44,604 nucleotides of DNA from an uncultured Collinsella sp. (GTDB lineage Bacteria; Actinomycetota; Coriobacteriia; Coriobacteriales; Coriobacteriaceae): contig CATXXF010000014.1 of the NCBI GenBank assembly GCA_958403395.1, positions 1-44,604 on the forward strand, in the 5' to 3' direction. Of this stretch, positions 7,897-16,729 are shown one piece after another. Positions within the stretch are counted from its first letter, which is position 1, and each line of letters begins with the position of its first letter. Below the pieces are notes generated by a model, which made no database searches, was not told the origin of the DNA, and worked only from the letters and a program-made list of their open reading frames with translations. A program made the position numbers and the translations under genes.

Positions 7897-8354
7897 GGTT
7901 TTTCCTTTCCTCGGTTTGCCGGTCCCCCGGCGACAGTTGCTTGTCGGCACAAGCGAAAGAAAAGCGCGCCCCTCGGGGTTCACAAGGAGCTAACGCCACG
8001 GCGATGCCGTGAGGAAAAGGCGAAGCAGTCTGGCTTGGGGCGCGAGGCGGTTCGCCTGCGCGTCCTACACAGTAATGTCCCTTGCCCAGGATTCCCACCT
8101 GGTTCCCTCCGCAAGCCAGCGCGGGCTGTGCGGGCGCCGCGCCGGTCATTTCCTTTTATCCGATTGTCATATGCTCGTTGCCGAAACTTTTACTATGATA
8201 GTGGGCACTTGTGAACGTGTCAAAGCCAGGGCGGGCGGCATTGCGCCTCCTGCCTGCGTATTTGCGCCGATTGCCGCCGCAGGCGCCGTGTTTTGTCCGC
8301 TGCGCGAATGGCGGCGTCAACGGTTGCGATGAGAAACGGGAAGGGAAGGCTCGG
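7897..8354. other. Divergent regulatory region between the two arms of the cobalamin island
   Basis: This 458-nt spacer holds no gene. It contains the cobalamin riboswitch and, between it and cbiK, a CACGGC/GCCGTG hairpin (about 7997-8011) and a CCCCGAGGGG stem followed on the minus strand by TTTTCTTTC, a candidate expression-platform terminator at about 7952-7980. The part near cbiF (8160-8354) has a TATGAT box at 8194-8199 but no convincing -35, and I see no second aptamer for the plus-strand operon. Confidence 0.6.
8021..8150 (-). promoter_or_regulatory. Cobalamin (AdoCbl) riboswitch
   Basis: On the minus strand the conserved core reads GGGAA, then GGTGGGAATCC (about 8110-8091), then ACTGTGT (the B12-box-like part), then AAGCCAGACTGC (about 8036-8025). 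CTGGCTT upstream pairs with AAGCCAG downstream. These match the ordered conserved blocks of the cobalamin riboswitch. It lies about 125 nt upstream of cbiK and should lower expression of cbiK and the ABC importer when B12 is plentiful. The 5' boundary is approximate. Confidence 0.82.
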
Positions 8355-9146
8355 ATGATTCATATCGTTGGCGCTGGCTCGGGCGCCGCCGACCTTATCA
8401 CGCTGCGCGGGGCGCGCCTTCTGCGCGCGGCCGACGTGGTCGTTTGGGCGGGGAGCCTTGTGAACCCCGAGCTGCTCGCCGAGTGCAAGGAATCCTGCGT
8501 CGTCTACGACAGCGCGCGCATGACCTTGGAGGAAGTGCTCGACGTGATGTGCGCGGCAGATGCGCGGGGCGAGGAAGTGGTGCGCCTGCACACGGGCGAC
8601 CCGTGCCTGTACGGCGCCATCCAGGAGCAGATGGACGCGCTCGACGCGCGCGGCGTGGACTACGAGGTGGTGCCCGGCGTGTCGAGCTTTTGCGGTGCCG
8701 CGGCGGCGCTTCGCCAGGAATACACGCTGCCGGGAATCAGCCAGTCGGTCGTGATCACGCGGCTTTCCGGACGCACCCCCATGCCCGCGGGCGAGGGCAT
8801 GCGCGCCATGGCGGAAAGCGGCTCGACTATGGTCATCTTCCTGAGCTCGGGTATGCTCGCCGAGCTTTCCGCCGAGCTTTTGGCCGCGGGCCGCAGCTCC
8901 GATGAGCCGGCGGCGCTCGTGTACAAGGCGACCTGGCCTGAGGAGCGCGTGGTGCGCTGCACAGTGGGCACGCTCGCCGATGAGGGCGCGCGAGAGGGCA
9001 TCGACCGCACGGCGCTCGTGGTGGTGGGCCGCGTGCTCGGAGCTCGCGGCGGACTTGCGCACGACGGCGCGCAAGCGGAGTCGTACGAGCGTAGCAAGCT
9101 TTACGACCCTTCGTTTGCCACGGGGTATCGGAAGGCGAGCAGCTAG
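8355..9146 (+). CDS. cbiF: Cobalt-precorrin-4 C11-methyltransferase
   Basis: A 263-residue SAM-dependent methyltransferase adding the C11 methyl group to cobalt-precorrin-4 in the anaerobic corrin pathway, in the cytoplasm. The N-terminal IHIVGAGSGAADLITLRG loop and the TGDPCLYGAIQEQ motif are typical of CbiF/CobM, and the length is normal. ATG 8355 follows a GGGAAGGG-type ribosome site; longer in-frame starts upstream run into non-coding sequence. It is the first gene of the plus-strand operon, divergent from cbiK. CbiD begins 1 nt after its stop. Confidence 0.95.
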   Translation: MIHIVGAGSGAADLITLRGARLLRAADVVVWAGSLVNPELLAECKESCVVYDSARMTLEEVLDVMCAADARGEEVVRLHTGDPCLYGAIQEQMDALDARGVDYEVVPGVSSFCGAAAALRQEYTLPGISQSVVITRLSGRTPMPAGEGMRAMAESGSTMVIFLSSGMLAELSAELLAAGRSSDEPAALVYKATWPEERVVRCTVGTLADEGAREGIDRTALVVVGRVLGARGGLAHDGAQAESYERSKLYDPSFATGYRKASS

Positions 9147-9147
9147 C

Positions 9148-10332
9148 GTGGCCTTCGAGCACTACATATATACCGGGACGACCCGCCTGCGCTGTGGCTA
9201 CACCACGGGGAGCTGTGCCGCGCTCGCGGCGAAGGCGGCCTGCGAGATGCTCTTGTCACGAAAGCCCGTCGGCCGCGTGTCGATCGTCACCCCCGGCGGG
9301 CTGCCCGTCGAGGCGAACGTGGTCGACGCATGCATCGGCGAGGGGTGCGCCCAGTGCGCCGTGCGAAAGGACGCAGGCGACGATGCCGATGTGACCGACG
9401 GCGTGCTCGTGTACGCGCGCGTGGAACATGCGGGGTCGGGCACGGGTACTGCGGGCAGCAAGGACGTGCCCGCGCACGAATCGGAAGTTTCTGTCGATGG
9501 CGGCGTGGGCGTGGGGCGCGTGACGTTGCCCGGGCTCGAGCAGCCGGTGGGGGCGGCCGCCATCAACGCGACGCCGCGCGCGATGATTACTTCGGCGGTG
9601 CGTGAGGTGTGCGCCGCGCACGGCTTTTCTGGAAATATTGCTGTGACGATTTCGGTACCCGAGGGTGTGGCCCTTGCCGAAAAGACCTTCAACCCGCACC
9701 TGGGGATAGAGGGCGGCATCTCCATCCTGGGCACGACGGGCATCGTCGAGCCGCGCAGCCTCGCTGCCTTGCGCGACAGCATCGAGCTCGAGATCCGGCA
9801 GCATGCGGCTATGGGGCGGCGCGGAGTCGTGCTCACGCCCGGCAACTACGGCGGGCAGTTCATCTCGGGGCATTTCCACCTAAACGGTGCGCCGGTGGTC
9901 TTCATCTCCAACTTTGTGGGCGATGCGATTGATTGCTGCGTTCGCGAGGGATTCACCAATGTCCTTCTTGTGGGACACATCGGCAAGCTGGTGAAGGTCG
10001 CTGGCGGCATCATGGACACCCATTCGCGTACCGCCGACTGCCGCGCGGAGATTCTGGCCGCTCACGCGGCCTTGGCCGGCGCGGGCGCGAAGACCGTGCG
10101 CGAGATCATGTCGTCGGTCACGACCACGGCGGCGCTCGAGGTAATCGAGGCCGCCGGCGTGGGGGACGCTGCGCGCGCCTCGCTCGCTGCGGCAATCGAG
10201 GACAGGTTGCGCCGCCGCGCGGCGGGCGCATGCGACATCGCCGCGGTCGTGTTCGACGCCGAGCGCCGCGAGATTTTCCGCACGTCGGGCGCCGATGCAG
10301 TTATCGGGGAATTGGGGGCGACGTATGAGTAA
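9148..10332 (+). CDS. cbiD: Cobalt-precorrin-5B C1-methyltransferase
   Basis: A 394-residue CbiD that methylates C1 of cobalt-precorrin-5B, a step specific to the anaerobic pathway. The signature RCGYTTGSCAALAAKAA near residues 15-31 and later AINATPRAMI and TPGNYGGQF segments are typical. A GTG start at 9148 is chosen because the conserved N-terminus begins there, one base after the cbiF stop. An insertion-like stretch around residues 95-115 (GSGTGTAGSKDVPAHESE) is longer than in many CbiD proteins. The gene end overlaps the cbiL remnant by 8 nt. Confidence 0.95.
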   Translation: MAFEHYIYTGTTRLRCGYTTGSCAALAAKAACEMLLSRKPVGRVSIVTPGGLPVEANVVDACIGEGCAQCAVRKDAGDDADVTDGVLVYARVEHAGSGTGTAGSKDVPAHESEVSVDGGVGVGRVTLPGLEQPVGAAAINATPRAMITSAVREVCAAHGFSGNIAVTISVPEGVALAEKTFNPHLGIEGGISILGTTGIVEPRSLAALRDSIELEIRQHAAMGRRGVVLTPGNYGGQFISGHFHLNGAPVVFISNFVGDAIDCCVREGFTNVLLVGHIGKLVKVAGGIMDTHSRTADCRAEILAAHAALAGAGAKTVREIMSSVTTTAALEVIEAAGVGDAARASLAAAIEDRLRRRAAGACDIAAVVFDAERREIFRTSGADAVIGELGATYE

Positions 10333-10558
10333 AGGCGTTCTGTATGGGGTGGGCCGCGCAATCGGCTGGCCGGGGACGAAGGTGGTCATGAAGGCGCGCC
10401 GCTCGCTTGCGGACACGAAGCGCTTTCTTTGCGAGGAGGGCGCCTTCGACGGTGCCGAGCTTGTAGAGGACTGTGGGCTTCCGGGCGAGCGCGTGTACCG
10501 CTCGCTTGACGATGTGCCCGATCGGGGCAGCTACTTCTCGACGATGGTGGTGCGCTAG
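10325..10558 (+). pseudogene. cbiL: Internally deleted cobalt-factor II C20-methyltransferase
   Basis: A 77-codon reading frame. The first ten residues (MSKGVLYGVG) match the CbiL/CobI N-terminus and the last about 60 (from KVVMKARRSLADTKRF to GLPGERVYRSLDDV and YFSTMVVR) match its C-terminus. A complete protein is about 230 residues. The SAM-binding GPGDP loop and the whole central region, roughly 150 residues, are missing, joined in frame by RAIGWPG. It cannot be an active methyltransferase by itself. It keeps its start (ATG 10325, overlapping cbiD) and a stop abutting the cbiG start, so it may still serve translational coupling. Confidence 0.85.
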
Positions 10559-11692
10559 ATGAGGGTTTCCTGCATAGCGTTCACTGAGAGGGGGTATGCG
10601 TTGGCGGAGCGCACTGCACGCGCGCTTTCCGATTGCGCGCAGACAGGTGAAGATGACCCTGGCTGGGACGTTTCCGTTTCGCGCGGGTTCGGCGAGGGGA
10701 AGGTCGACCTGCGCGCATGGACGGCGCTCGCGTGGGAAGCGTCGGACGCGCTTCTGTTCGTGGGCGCGGCGGGCATCGCCGTGCGGGCTATCGCGCCGTA
10801 TGTCGCCTCGAAGGCAAACGATCCCGCGGTTGTGGCGATCGACGAGGCGGGGCGCTTTGCCGTCCCGCTTTTGTCGGGGCATTTGGGCGGTGCGAACGAG
10901 CTGGCGCAAACTGTGGCACGCGTGGCAGGGGTCATCCCCGTCATCACCACGGCGACTGACGTCCGCGGCGTGTGGGCGGTGGATACGTGGGCGCGCCGTG
11001 TGGGGCTCGCCGTTTCGAATCCCGAGGCCATCAAGCGAGTGTCGGCGCGGCTGCTTTCGGGCGGGCGCGTGGCGCTCTATTCCGACATGCCGATTTCGGG
11101 ACAGCCGCCTGAGGGGGTTGACATTGCGTCAGACCGCGCTCGGGCCGATATCGTCGTGTCGTCGTTCGCTGGCGCGAACGCAGGTGCGTCCGTTTGCGCG
11201 GTGGAGACAACGGGCGAGGTCGTGCTCGCCGGTGAGACGGGGAAGCCGGCGGGCGTGCGGGCGCAGGCGCCTGCGTCCGAGCCGCTTCGTCTTGTCGTGC
11301 CCTGCATCGTTGCGGGCATAGGGTGCCGTCGCGGTGCGTGCGCCGAAGCGATCGAGGAGGCGTTTCTTCTCGCGTGCGGGCAGGCGGGTATCTCGCCTTC
11401 GGCCGTGCGCAAGGCGGCGACGATCGACGTGAAGGCGCACGAGGAGGGTCTGCTCGCCTTCTGCCGCGCGCGCAATATTCCGCTTGCGACGTATTCCGCA
11501 GATGAGTTGTCGCGGGTCGAAGGCAGCGTTTCGCCATCTGATTTCGTGCGCGCGACGGTGGGGGTCGACAACGTGTGCGAGCGCGCGGCGCTCGCGGACG
11601 GGGGCAAACTTATCTTCCCGAAGCTCGCTCACAGCGGCGTGACCGTCGCGTTTTCCAAGGTAACTATCGAACTTTCGTTTAAGGAGCGGTGA
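10559..11692 (+). CDS. cbiG: Cobalt-precorrin-5A hydrolase
   Basis: A 377-residue CbiG that opens the delta-lactone of cobalt-precorrin-5A, releasing acetaldehyde. The N-terminal domain holds ALLFVGAAGIAVRAIAPYV and the hallmark LLSGHLGGANELA. The C-terminal domain holds VAGIGCRRGACAEAIEEAF and a FCRARNIPLATYSADEL stretch typical of CbiG_C. All three parts (N, middle and C) are present. ATG 10559 abuts the stop of the cbiL remnant, and its TGA overlaps the cbiH start. Confidence 0.95.
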   Translation: MRVSCIAFTERGYALAERTARALSDCAQTGEDDPGWDVSVSRGFGEGKVDLRAWTALAWEASDALLFVGAAGIAVRAIAPYVASKANDPAVVAIDEAGRFAVPLLSGHLGGANELAQTVARVAGVIPVITTATDVRGVWAVDTWARRVGLAVSNPEAIKRVSARLLSGGRVALYSDMPISGQPPEGVDIASDRARADIVVSSFAGANAGASVCAVETTGEVVLAGETGKPAGVRAQAPASEPLRLVVPCIVAGIGCRRGACAEAIEEAFLLACGQAGISPSAVRKAATIDVKAHEEGLLAFCRARNIPLATYSADELSRVEGSVSPSDFVRATVGVDNVCERAALADGGKLIFPKLAHSGVTVAFSKVTIELSFKER

Positions 11693-12435
11693 TGGGAAAG
11701 CTCTTCGTGGTGGGGATCGGCCCGGGCGGCCCCGACGGCATGACGATTGCGGCCCGGCGCGCGCTCGAGGCGGCCGACATCGTTGTGGGGTACACGAAAT
11801 ACGTGGAGCTCGCGCTCGCCGCCGTGCCCGACGCGGCGCATCTCGCGACGCCGATGATGCACGAGGTCGAACGATGCCGCCTGGCGCTTTCGCGCGCGCA
11901 GAGCGGAGAAGCCGTGGCGCTCGTGTGCAGCGGTGACGCGGGCGTGTACGGCATGGCGAGCCCCGTGCTGGAGCTTGCGGAGGACTACCCCGATGTAGAC
12001 GTGGAAGTTATCGCCGGGGCCACCGCGGCTCAGAGCGGGTCGGCGGTGCTCGGCGCCCCGCTTGCCCACGACTTCGCGGTCGTGTCGCTCTCCGACCTGC
12101 TCACGCCATGGGAGGTCATCGAGCGCAGGCTCGCCGCCGTGGCGAGCGCCGACTTCTGCATCTGTTTGTACAACCCGCGCAGCAGAAAGCGCGCCGACAG
12201 GCTCTCACGCGCGGCGGAGATTATGCTCGAATGGAAGGCCCCCGACACGCTCTGCGGCTGGGTACGCAACATCGGGCGCGAGGGGCAGCAGTCGGGCATG
12301 TGTAGGCTCTCTGAGCTGGGGGAGATCGACGCCGACATGTTCACCACCGTGTTCGTCGGCAACGCGAACACGAAGTTCGTAGGCGGCCGTATGGTCACGC
12401 CGCGCGGGTATCGGGAGATTCCATGCGAAAGGTAA
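11692..12435 (+). CDS. cbiH: Cobalt-factor III / precorrin-3B C17-methyltransferase
   Basis: A 247-residue CbiH/CobJ that methylates C17 and drives ring contraction. Visible motifs: the SAM-loop LFVVGIGPGGPDGMTIAARR, ALVCSGDAGVYGMAS and FCICLYNPRSRKRADR, all classic for CobJ. It is the short form, without the extra Fe-S or CbiG domains found fused in some species. ATG 11692 shares one base with the cbiG stop (TGATG). An in-frame GTG three bases earlier is a weaker alternative. Its end overlaps cbiET by 13 nt. Confidence 0.95.
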   Translation: MGKLFVVGIGPGGPDGMTIAARRALEAADIVVGYTKYVELALAAVPDAAHLATPMMHEVERCRLALSRAQSGEAVALVCSGDAGVYGMASPVLELAEDYPDVDVEVIAGATAAQSGSAVLGAPLAHDFAVVSLSDLLTPWEVIERRLAAVASADFCICLYNPRSRKRADRLSRAAEIMLEWKAPDTLCGWVRNIGREGQQSGMCRLSELGEIDADMFTTVFVGNANTKFVGGRMVTPRGYREIPCER

Positions 12436-13670
12436 CGATCATCGGGGCGGGGCCCGGAAACCCCGACTTGCTCTCGCGCGCGGCGCTCGACGCTATCGAC
12501 TTCGCCGACGTGGTCATCGGCGCTCATCGCGCGCTTGCCGGCATCGACGTGCCGCCCGACGTGGTGAGATGCGAGCTCGTGAAGACGGCGGACATCGTCG
12601 CCGCGCTCACCGATGCGGCGTCGTGGCGGCGCGCCGTGGTCGTGATGACGGGCGATGTGGGGCTTTTCAGCGGCGCGCGCCGCCTGGTGGAGGCGCTCTC
12701 CGGCGACGCGCAGGTGGACGTGCGCGTCGTTCCTGGCATAAGCTCAGCGTCTTATCTCGCCGCGCGCCTCGCGCGTCCATGGCAGGATTGGCGCTTCGCG
12801 AGCGCTCACGGCGTGGCGTGCGACATCGTGGCCGAGGCCGAGCGCGCAGGTGAGCTCTTTCTCGTCACGTCGGGCGGGGAAGACCCCTCGCGGCTTTCGG
12901 GCGAGCTTGTGCAGGCGGGCTTCGGGGATGCGCGCGTGACGGTGGCCGAGCGCCTGTCGTACCCCGACGAGCGCATCACCTGCGCGACCGCAAGTGAAAT
13001 CGCAGGTCAGACGTTCGACGACTTGAACGTGATGCTTATCGAGTTCGCATCCCGCGCCGCGAGCTCCCGCTGGCCGTACGCTTCCTCGGGCATTCCCGAC
13101 GAGCTCTTCATCCGCGGCGACGTTCCCATGACCAAGCAGGAGGTGCGCGCCGTCGCGCTCGCGAAGCTGCGCCTTACCGCGACCGACACCGTGTGGGACG
13201 TCGGCGCCGGCACGGGGAGCGTATCGATCGAGGCGGCGCTCGTCGCGCGAGCGGGGTCGGTGTGGGCGGTCGAGCGCAACGCGGCCGGCGTGCGGCTCAT
13301 CCGAGAGAACGCAGATGCATTCGGGTGCGGCAACGTGCATGCGGTCCCCGGCGTCGCCCCCGAAGCGCTCGCGAAACTGCCCGTCCCCGACGCCGTGTTC
13401 GTCGGCGGGAGCGCGGGCGAGCTTCCCTCCATCGTGGAGGCGGCGCTCGAGAAGAACTCGCAGGTTCGCCTGTGCGTGCCATGCGTCACCGTTGAGACGC
13501 TCACCGAGGCGTGCGCGCTCCTCTCGGGTTCGCGCTTTAAGGGGTTCGAGGCGTGCCAGGTGTCGGCCGCCCGCGCCGAGGCTGTAGGCTCGCACCATCT
13601 TATGAAGGCGCAAAACCCCGTGTTCCTCGTCAGCGCGCGTGGTGCAGGTGGGGAAGGCGGCGCCCGGTGA
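12423..13670 (+). CDS. cbiET: Fused cobalt-precorrin-7 C5-methyltransferase / cobalt-precorrin-6B C15-methyltransferase (CbiE-CbiT)
   Basis: A 415-residue CobL-type fusion. Residues 1-200 are CbiE, a tetrapyrrole methylase starting VTIIGAGPGNPDLLS with VVVMTGDVGLFSGAR. Residues about 215-405 are CbiT, a class I methyltransferase and decarboxylase with GIPDELFIRGDVPMTKQEVR, the SAM site DVGAGTGSVSIEAA and AVERN. Together they methylate C5 and C15 and remove the C12 acetate carboxyl. The two halves are separate genes in many anaerobes and fused in many actinobacteria. It overlaps cbiH by 13 nt and cbiA by 4 nt. Confidence 0.95.
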   Translation: MRKVTIIGAGPGNPDLLSRAALDAIDFADVVIGAHRALAGIDVPPDVVRCELVKTADIVAALTDAASWRRAVVVMTGDVGLFSGARRLVEALSGDAQVDVRVVPGISSASYLAARLARPWQDWRFASAHGVACDIVAEAERAGELFLVTSGGEDPSRLSGELVQAGFGDARVTVAERLSYPDERITCATASEIAGQTFDDLNVMLIEFASRAASSRWPYASSGIPDELFIRGDVPMTKQEVRAVALAKLRLTATDTVWDVGAGTGSVSIEAALVARAGSVWAVERNAAGVRLIRENADAFGCGNVHAVPGVAPEALAKLPVPDAVFVGGSAGELPSIVEAALEKNSQVRLCVPCVTVETLTEACALLSGSRFKGFEACQVSAARAEAVGSHHLMKAQNPVFLVSARGAGGEGGAR

Positions 13671-15049
13671 GCACGTCCATCCCGCGCTTCATGGTCGCTG
13701 CGCCCTCGAGTGGGAGCGGCAAGACGGTCGTAACGTGTGCGCTCCTGCGCGCGCTCGCGCGCCGCGGCCTTGCATGCGCGGCCTTCAAATGCGGCCCCGA
13801 CTACATTGACCCGCTCTTTCATCGCCGCGTCGTGGGTGCGCGCTCGGGCAACTTAGACGGTTTCTTCACCGACGCCCCGACGCTGCGCGCCCTACTCGCA
13901 CGCGGCGCCGCGGGCGCGGATGTCGCGGTGCTCGAGGGGGTCATGGGCTTCTACGACGGCATGGCGCCCGGCGTGGCCGACGCGAGCAGCTACCAGGTTG
14001 CGCGTGACACGGAAACGCCGGTCGTTTTAGTGGTGAACGGGCGCGGGGCGTCTTTATCGCTCGCCGCCGTAATCCGCGGCATCGCCGAGTTCCTGCCCTG
14101 TGCGAACGTGCGCGGCGTCGTGCTGAACAAGACGAGCGCCGCTGCCTGCGCCTACGCGGCGCCTGCGATCGAGAAGCACACGGGCGTCGCGGTTTTGGGT
14201 AATATCCCCGCCGACGAGGCGTTCTCGCTCGAAAGCCGGCATCTGGGGCTTGTGACCGCCGACGAAGTCAAGCAGCTCTCCGCGCGCATTGACAAGATGG
14301 CCGAGCTGGTGGAAAAGAGCGTCGACGTCGACCGCTTGCTCGAAATAGCGGCGACGGCACCCGATATCCGCGAGGAACCTTACCGGTTGGAGCCGATCGC
14401 GGGAGCGCGGCCCATCGTTGCCGTCGCGCGTGACGAGGCGTTCTCGTTCTACTACGAGGAGAACCTGCGCGCGCTCGAGGACCTGGGTTGCGAGCTGGCC
14501 TTTTTCAGCCCCCTGTGTGATAGCGAGTTGCCCCGGGGGACAAGCGCCCTCTATCTGGGAGGCGGCTACCCGGAGCTCTATGCGCGACAGCTCTCCGAGA
14601 ACGCGCCGATGCGCGAGGCGGTGCGGCGCGCGGTGGAATCCGGCATGCCGACGGTCGCCGAATGCGGTGGGTTTCTGTACCTGCAGCGCGAAATCGCCGA
14701 TAGCGAGGGGCGGCGCTGGCCTGTTGCGGGCGCCCTTGAGGGCGCAAGCGAGAACGGGGGAAGGCTGTCCCATTTCGGGTACGTGGAGCTCACTTCTCAA
14801 CGCGACGGGCTCTACGGGCCGCGCGGCACACGCATCCGCGCGCACGAGTTCCACTACTGGCAGTCCACCTGCCCGGGCGGCGACTTCTGGGCGCAGAAGC
14901 CCCGGCGCGACAAGGGCTGGCCGTGCATGACGACCACCCCGTCCCTGGTTGCGGGCTTCCCGCATGTGTACTATCCTGCGAACCCCGACGTTGCGCGCGC
15001 GTTCGCGTCTGCCGCAGCGTCGTTCGTAGAGAGGAGACGGCATGGCTGA
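13667..15049 (+). CDS. cbiA: Cobyrinate a,c-diamide synthase
   Basis: A 460-residue glutamine- and ATP-dependent amidotransferase that converts cobyrinate to its a,c-diamide. The N-terminal half is an ATP-binding domain with P-loop APSSGSGKT (12-20) and KCGPDYIDPLFH. The C-terminal half is a class I glutaminase-like domain with the nucleophile cysteine near residue 333 (TVAECGGFLYL) and a late HEFHYW segment. The GTG start at 13667 overlaps the cbiET stop (GTGA). An ATG eight codons later is the alternative. Confidence 0.94.
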   Translation: MSTSIPRFMVAAPSSGSGKTVVTCALLRALARRGLACAAFKCGPDYIDPLFHRRVVGARSGNLDGFFTDAPTLRALLARGAAGADVAVLEGVMGFYDGMAPGVADASSYQVARDTETPVVLVVNGRGASLSLAAVIRGIAEFLPCANVRGVVLNKTSAAACAYAAPAIEKHTGVAVLGNIPADEAFSLESRHLGLVTADEVKQLSARIDKMAELVEKSVDVDRLLEIAATAPDIREEPYRLEPIAGARPIVAVARDEAFSFYYEENLRALEDLGCELAFFSPLCDSELPRGTSALYLGGGYPELYARQLSENAPMREAVRRAVESGMPTVAECGGFLYLQREIADSEGRRWPVAGALEGASENGGRLSHFGYVELTSQRDGLYGPRGTRIRAHEFHYWQSTCPGGDFWAQKPRRDKGWPCMTTTPSLVAGFPHVYYPANPDVARAFASAAASFVERRRHG

Positions 15050-16184
15050 AGCAACCGAAACCGCGTTTGCCTGCATCCGCGAGGAAGTCGAGCGCGCGTT
15101 TTCGTCGGCGCCGGGCGCCGTGCTCGAAGCCGCGCTCTCCCGGATCGCGCCCGCAGACGAGTGTGCCCGCGCCGCCGCGTACGCCGCGTGGGACTCCATC
15201 GCGCACCCCTTGGGGGGATTGGGCGACTTTGAAGACGCCGTCGCGTGTATCGCCGCAGCTCAGGGGAGCGCCGAGGTGGCCGAGTTTCCCCGTGCGCTCG
15301 CGGTATTCTTCTCCGACAACGGGGTCGTTGCCGAAGGCGTGTCGCAAAGCGGGCAAGACGTGACGCGAGCCGTCGCGCGCAACATGTGCGAGGGGGCCAC
15401 GAGCGCCTGCCGCATGGCGGCGTTCGCGGGTGCCGAGGTCGTGCCCGTCGACGTGGGTATGGCCCGGGGCATAGATGACGCGCGCATGGTGCGCGCGAAC
15501 GTGCGGCGGGGGAGCGGCAACATCGCGCACGGCTCCGCTATGTCTCGCGATGGGGCCGTGCGCGCGATCGAGGTCGGAATCGCCGTCGCGTGCGGGCTTG
15601 CCCGCGCCGGCGTGCGCCTTCTCGCCGCGGGCGAGATGGGCATCGGCAACACGACCACCTCGGCGGCGGTGGCCGCAGTGCTCCTCCGGACGGACGCGCG
15701 GAGTCTCGTCGGGCGCGGCGCGGGGCTCTCGGACGCCTCGCTCGCGCGCAAGCGCGACGTGGTCGAGCGCGCTATCGACGCGAACTCGCCCGATCCCGCC
15801 GACCCGATCGACGTGCTCTCGAAGGTGGGCGGCTTCGACATCGCGGCGATGTGCGGTTTCTACCTGGGGGCCGCGGCCTCGAAGGCGCCGGCGCTCCTCG
15901 ACGGGGTCATATCCTGCACGGCGGCCCTGTGCGCGGCGCGCCTGTGCCCCAACGCCTTGGGTTACCTCGTGGGCACCCACACATCAAGCGAACCCGCAAG
16001 CCAGGAGCTCCTTCGCGAGCTCGGCATAAAGGCACCCCTCGACGCAGGCATGCGCTTGGGCGAGGGCGCGGGCGCCATGGCGTATCTGCCCCTTCTGGAT
16101 TCGGCGCTGCGCGTGTACCGGGATGGGAAGACGTTCACGGCGACTGGCATGGCTGCTTACGAGCATTTCGAGGCCGGGAAATGA
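15042..16184 (+). CDS. cobT: Nicotinate-nucleotide:dimethylbenzimidazole phosphoribosyltransferase
   Basis: A 380-residue CobT that activates the lower-ligand base to its alpha-ribazole phosphate. The family motifs GEMGIGNTTTS (197-207) and LGEGAGAMA, with catalytic Glu341, are present. It has a longer N-terminus and looser homology there than enteric CobT. The base used cannot be told; no bza (benzimidazole synthesis) genes lie in the window, so the base is probably scavenged. It overlaps cbiA by 8 nt, with GAGAGGAG before ATG 15042, and cobU by 4 nt. Confidence 0.93.
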   Translation: MAEATETAFACIREEVERAFSSAPGAVLEAALSRIAPADECARAAAYAAWDSIAHPLGGLGDFEDAVACIAAAQGSAEVAEFPRALAVFFSDNGVVAEGVSQSGQDVTRAVARNMCEGATSACRMAAFAGAEVVPVDVGMARGIDDARMVRANVRRGSGNIAHGSAMSRDGAVRAIEVGIAVACGLARAGVRLLAAGEMGIGNTTTSAAVAAVLLRTDARSLVGRGAGLSDASLARKRDVVERAIDANSPDPADPIDVLSKVGGFDIAAMCGFYLGAAASKAPALLDGVISCTAALCAARLCPNALGYLVGTHTSSEPASQELLRELGIKAPLDAGMRLGEGAGAMAYLPLLDSALRVYRDGKTFTATGMAAYEHFEAGK

Positions 16185-16729
16185 CGGTAACGCTCGTCAT
16201 CGGCGCCGCCGCGAGCGGCAAGAGCGCCTACGCCGAGTCCCTGTGCCTCGGGCACGACGGACCCCGCGTGTACCTGGCAACGATGGAGCCCTTCGGGGAA
16301 GAGGGCGCCCGCCGCATCGCGCGCCATCGGGCGCTGCGCGAGGGCAAGGGGTTTTCCACCCTCGAGCGCACGCGTGACGTGGGCGCCGCAGTGTCCGGGC
16401 TTCCGCGCGGCTGCACGCTTCTTTTGGAGGACGTGGGCAACCTGGTTGCGAACGAGCTTTTCGCGGAAGGCGGCTTGTCCCCACGTGACCCCGACGCTGC
16501 GGCGCGCGAGGTGCTCGGAGGCATCGAACGGCTCGCTCAGGCCGCTGCGTATACGGTGGTGGTCTCCGTCGACGTGTTCGCCGATGGGATGCGCTACGAT
16601 GAGGGGACCGAGGCATGGAGGCGCGCGCTTGCGCGCGTGAACGCGGGCGTGGCGGCGCTGGCCGACCGCGCAGTCGAAGTGGTGTGCGGGATTCCCGTGT
16701 GGATGAAAGGCGAAGGGCCTACAAGGTGA
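16181..16729 (+). CDS. cobU: Adenosylcobinamide kinase / adenosylcobinamide-phosphate guanylyltransferase
   Basis: A 182-residue CobU that phosphorylates adenosylcobinamide and transfers GMP to it. P-loop GAAASGKS (8-15), the guanylylation region RIARHRALR with His49 as the probable GMP-carrying residue, LLLEDVGNLVANELF and the terminal VVCGIPVWMKG are all typical, and the length is normal. ATG overlaps the cobT stop (ATGA) and its TGA overlaps the GTG of cobS. Confidence 0.94.
   Translation: MTVTLVIGAAASGKSAYAESLCLGHDGPRVYLATMEPFGEEGARRIARHRALREGKGFSTLERTRDVGAAVSGLPRGCTLLLEDVGNLVANELFAEGGLSPRDPDAAAREVLGGIERLAQAAAYTVVVSVDVFADGMRYDEGTEAWRRALARVNAGVAALADRAVEVVCGIPVWMKGEGPTR

Noticed and set aside
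8160..8354. A second cobalamin riboswitch in front of cbiF
   Set aside because: An AAGCCAGGGC segment occurs, but the GGTG, AATCC and ACTGT core blocks are missing on the plus strand.
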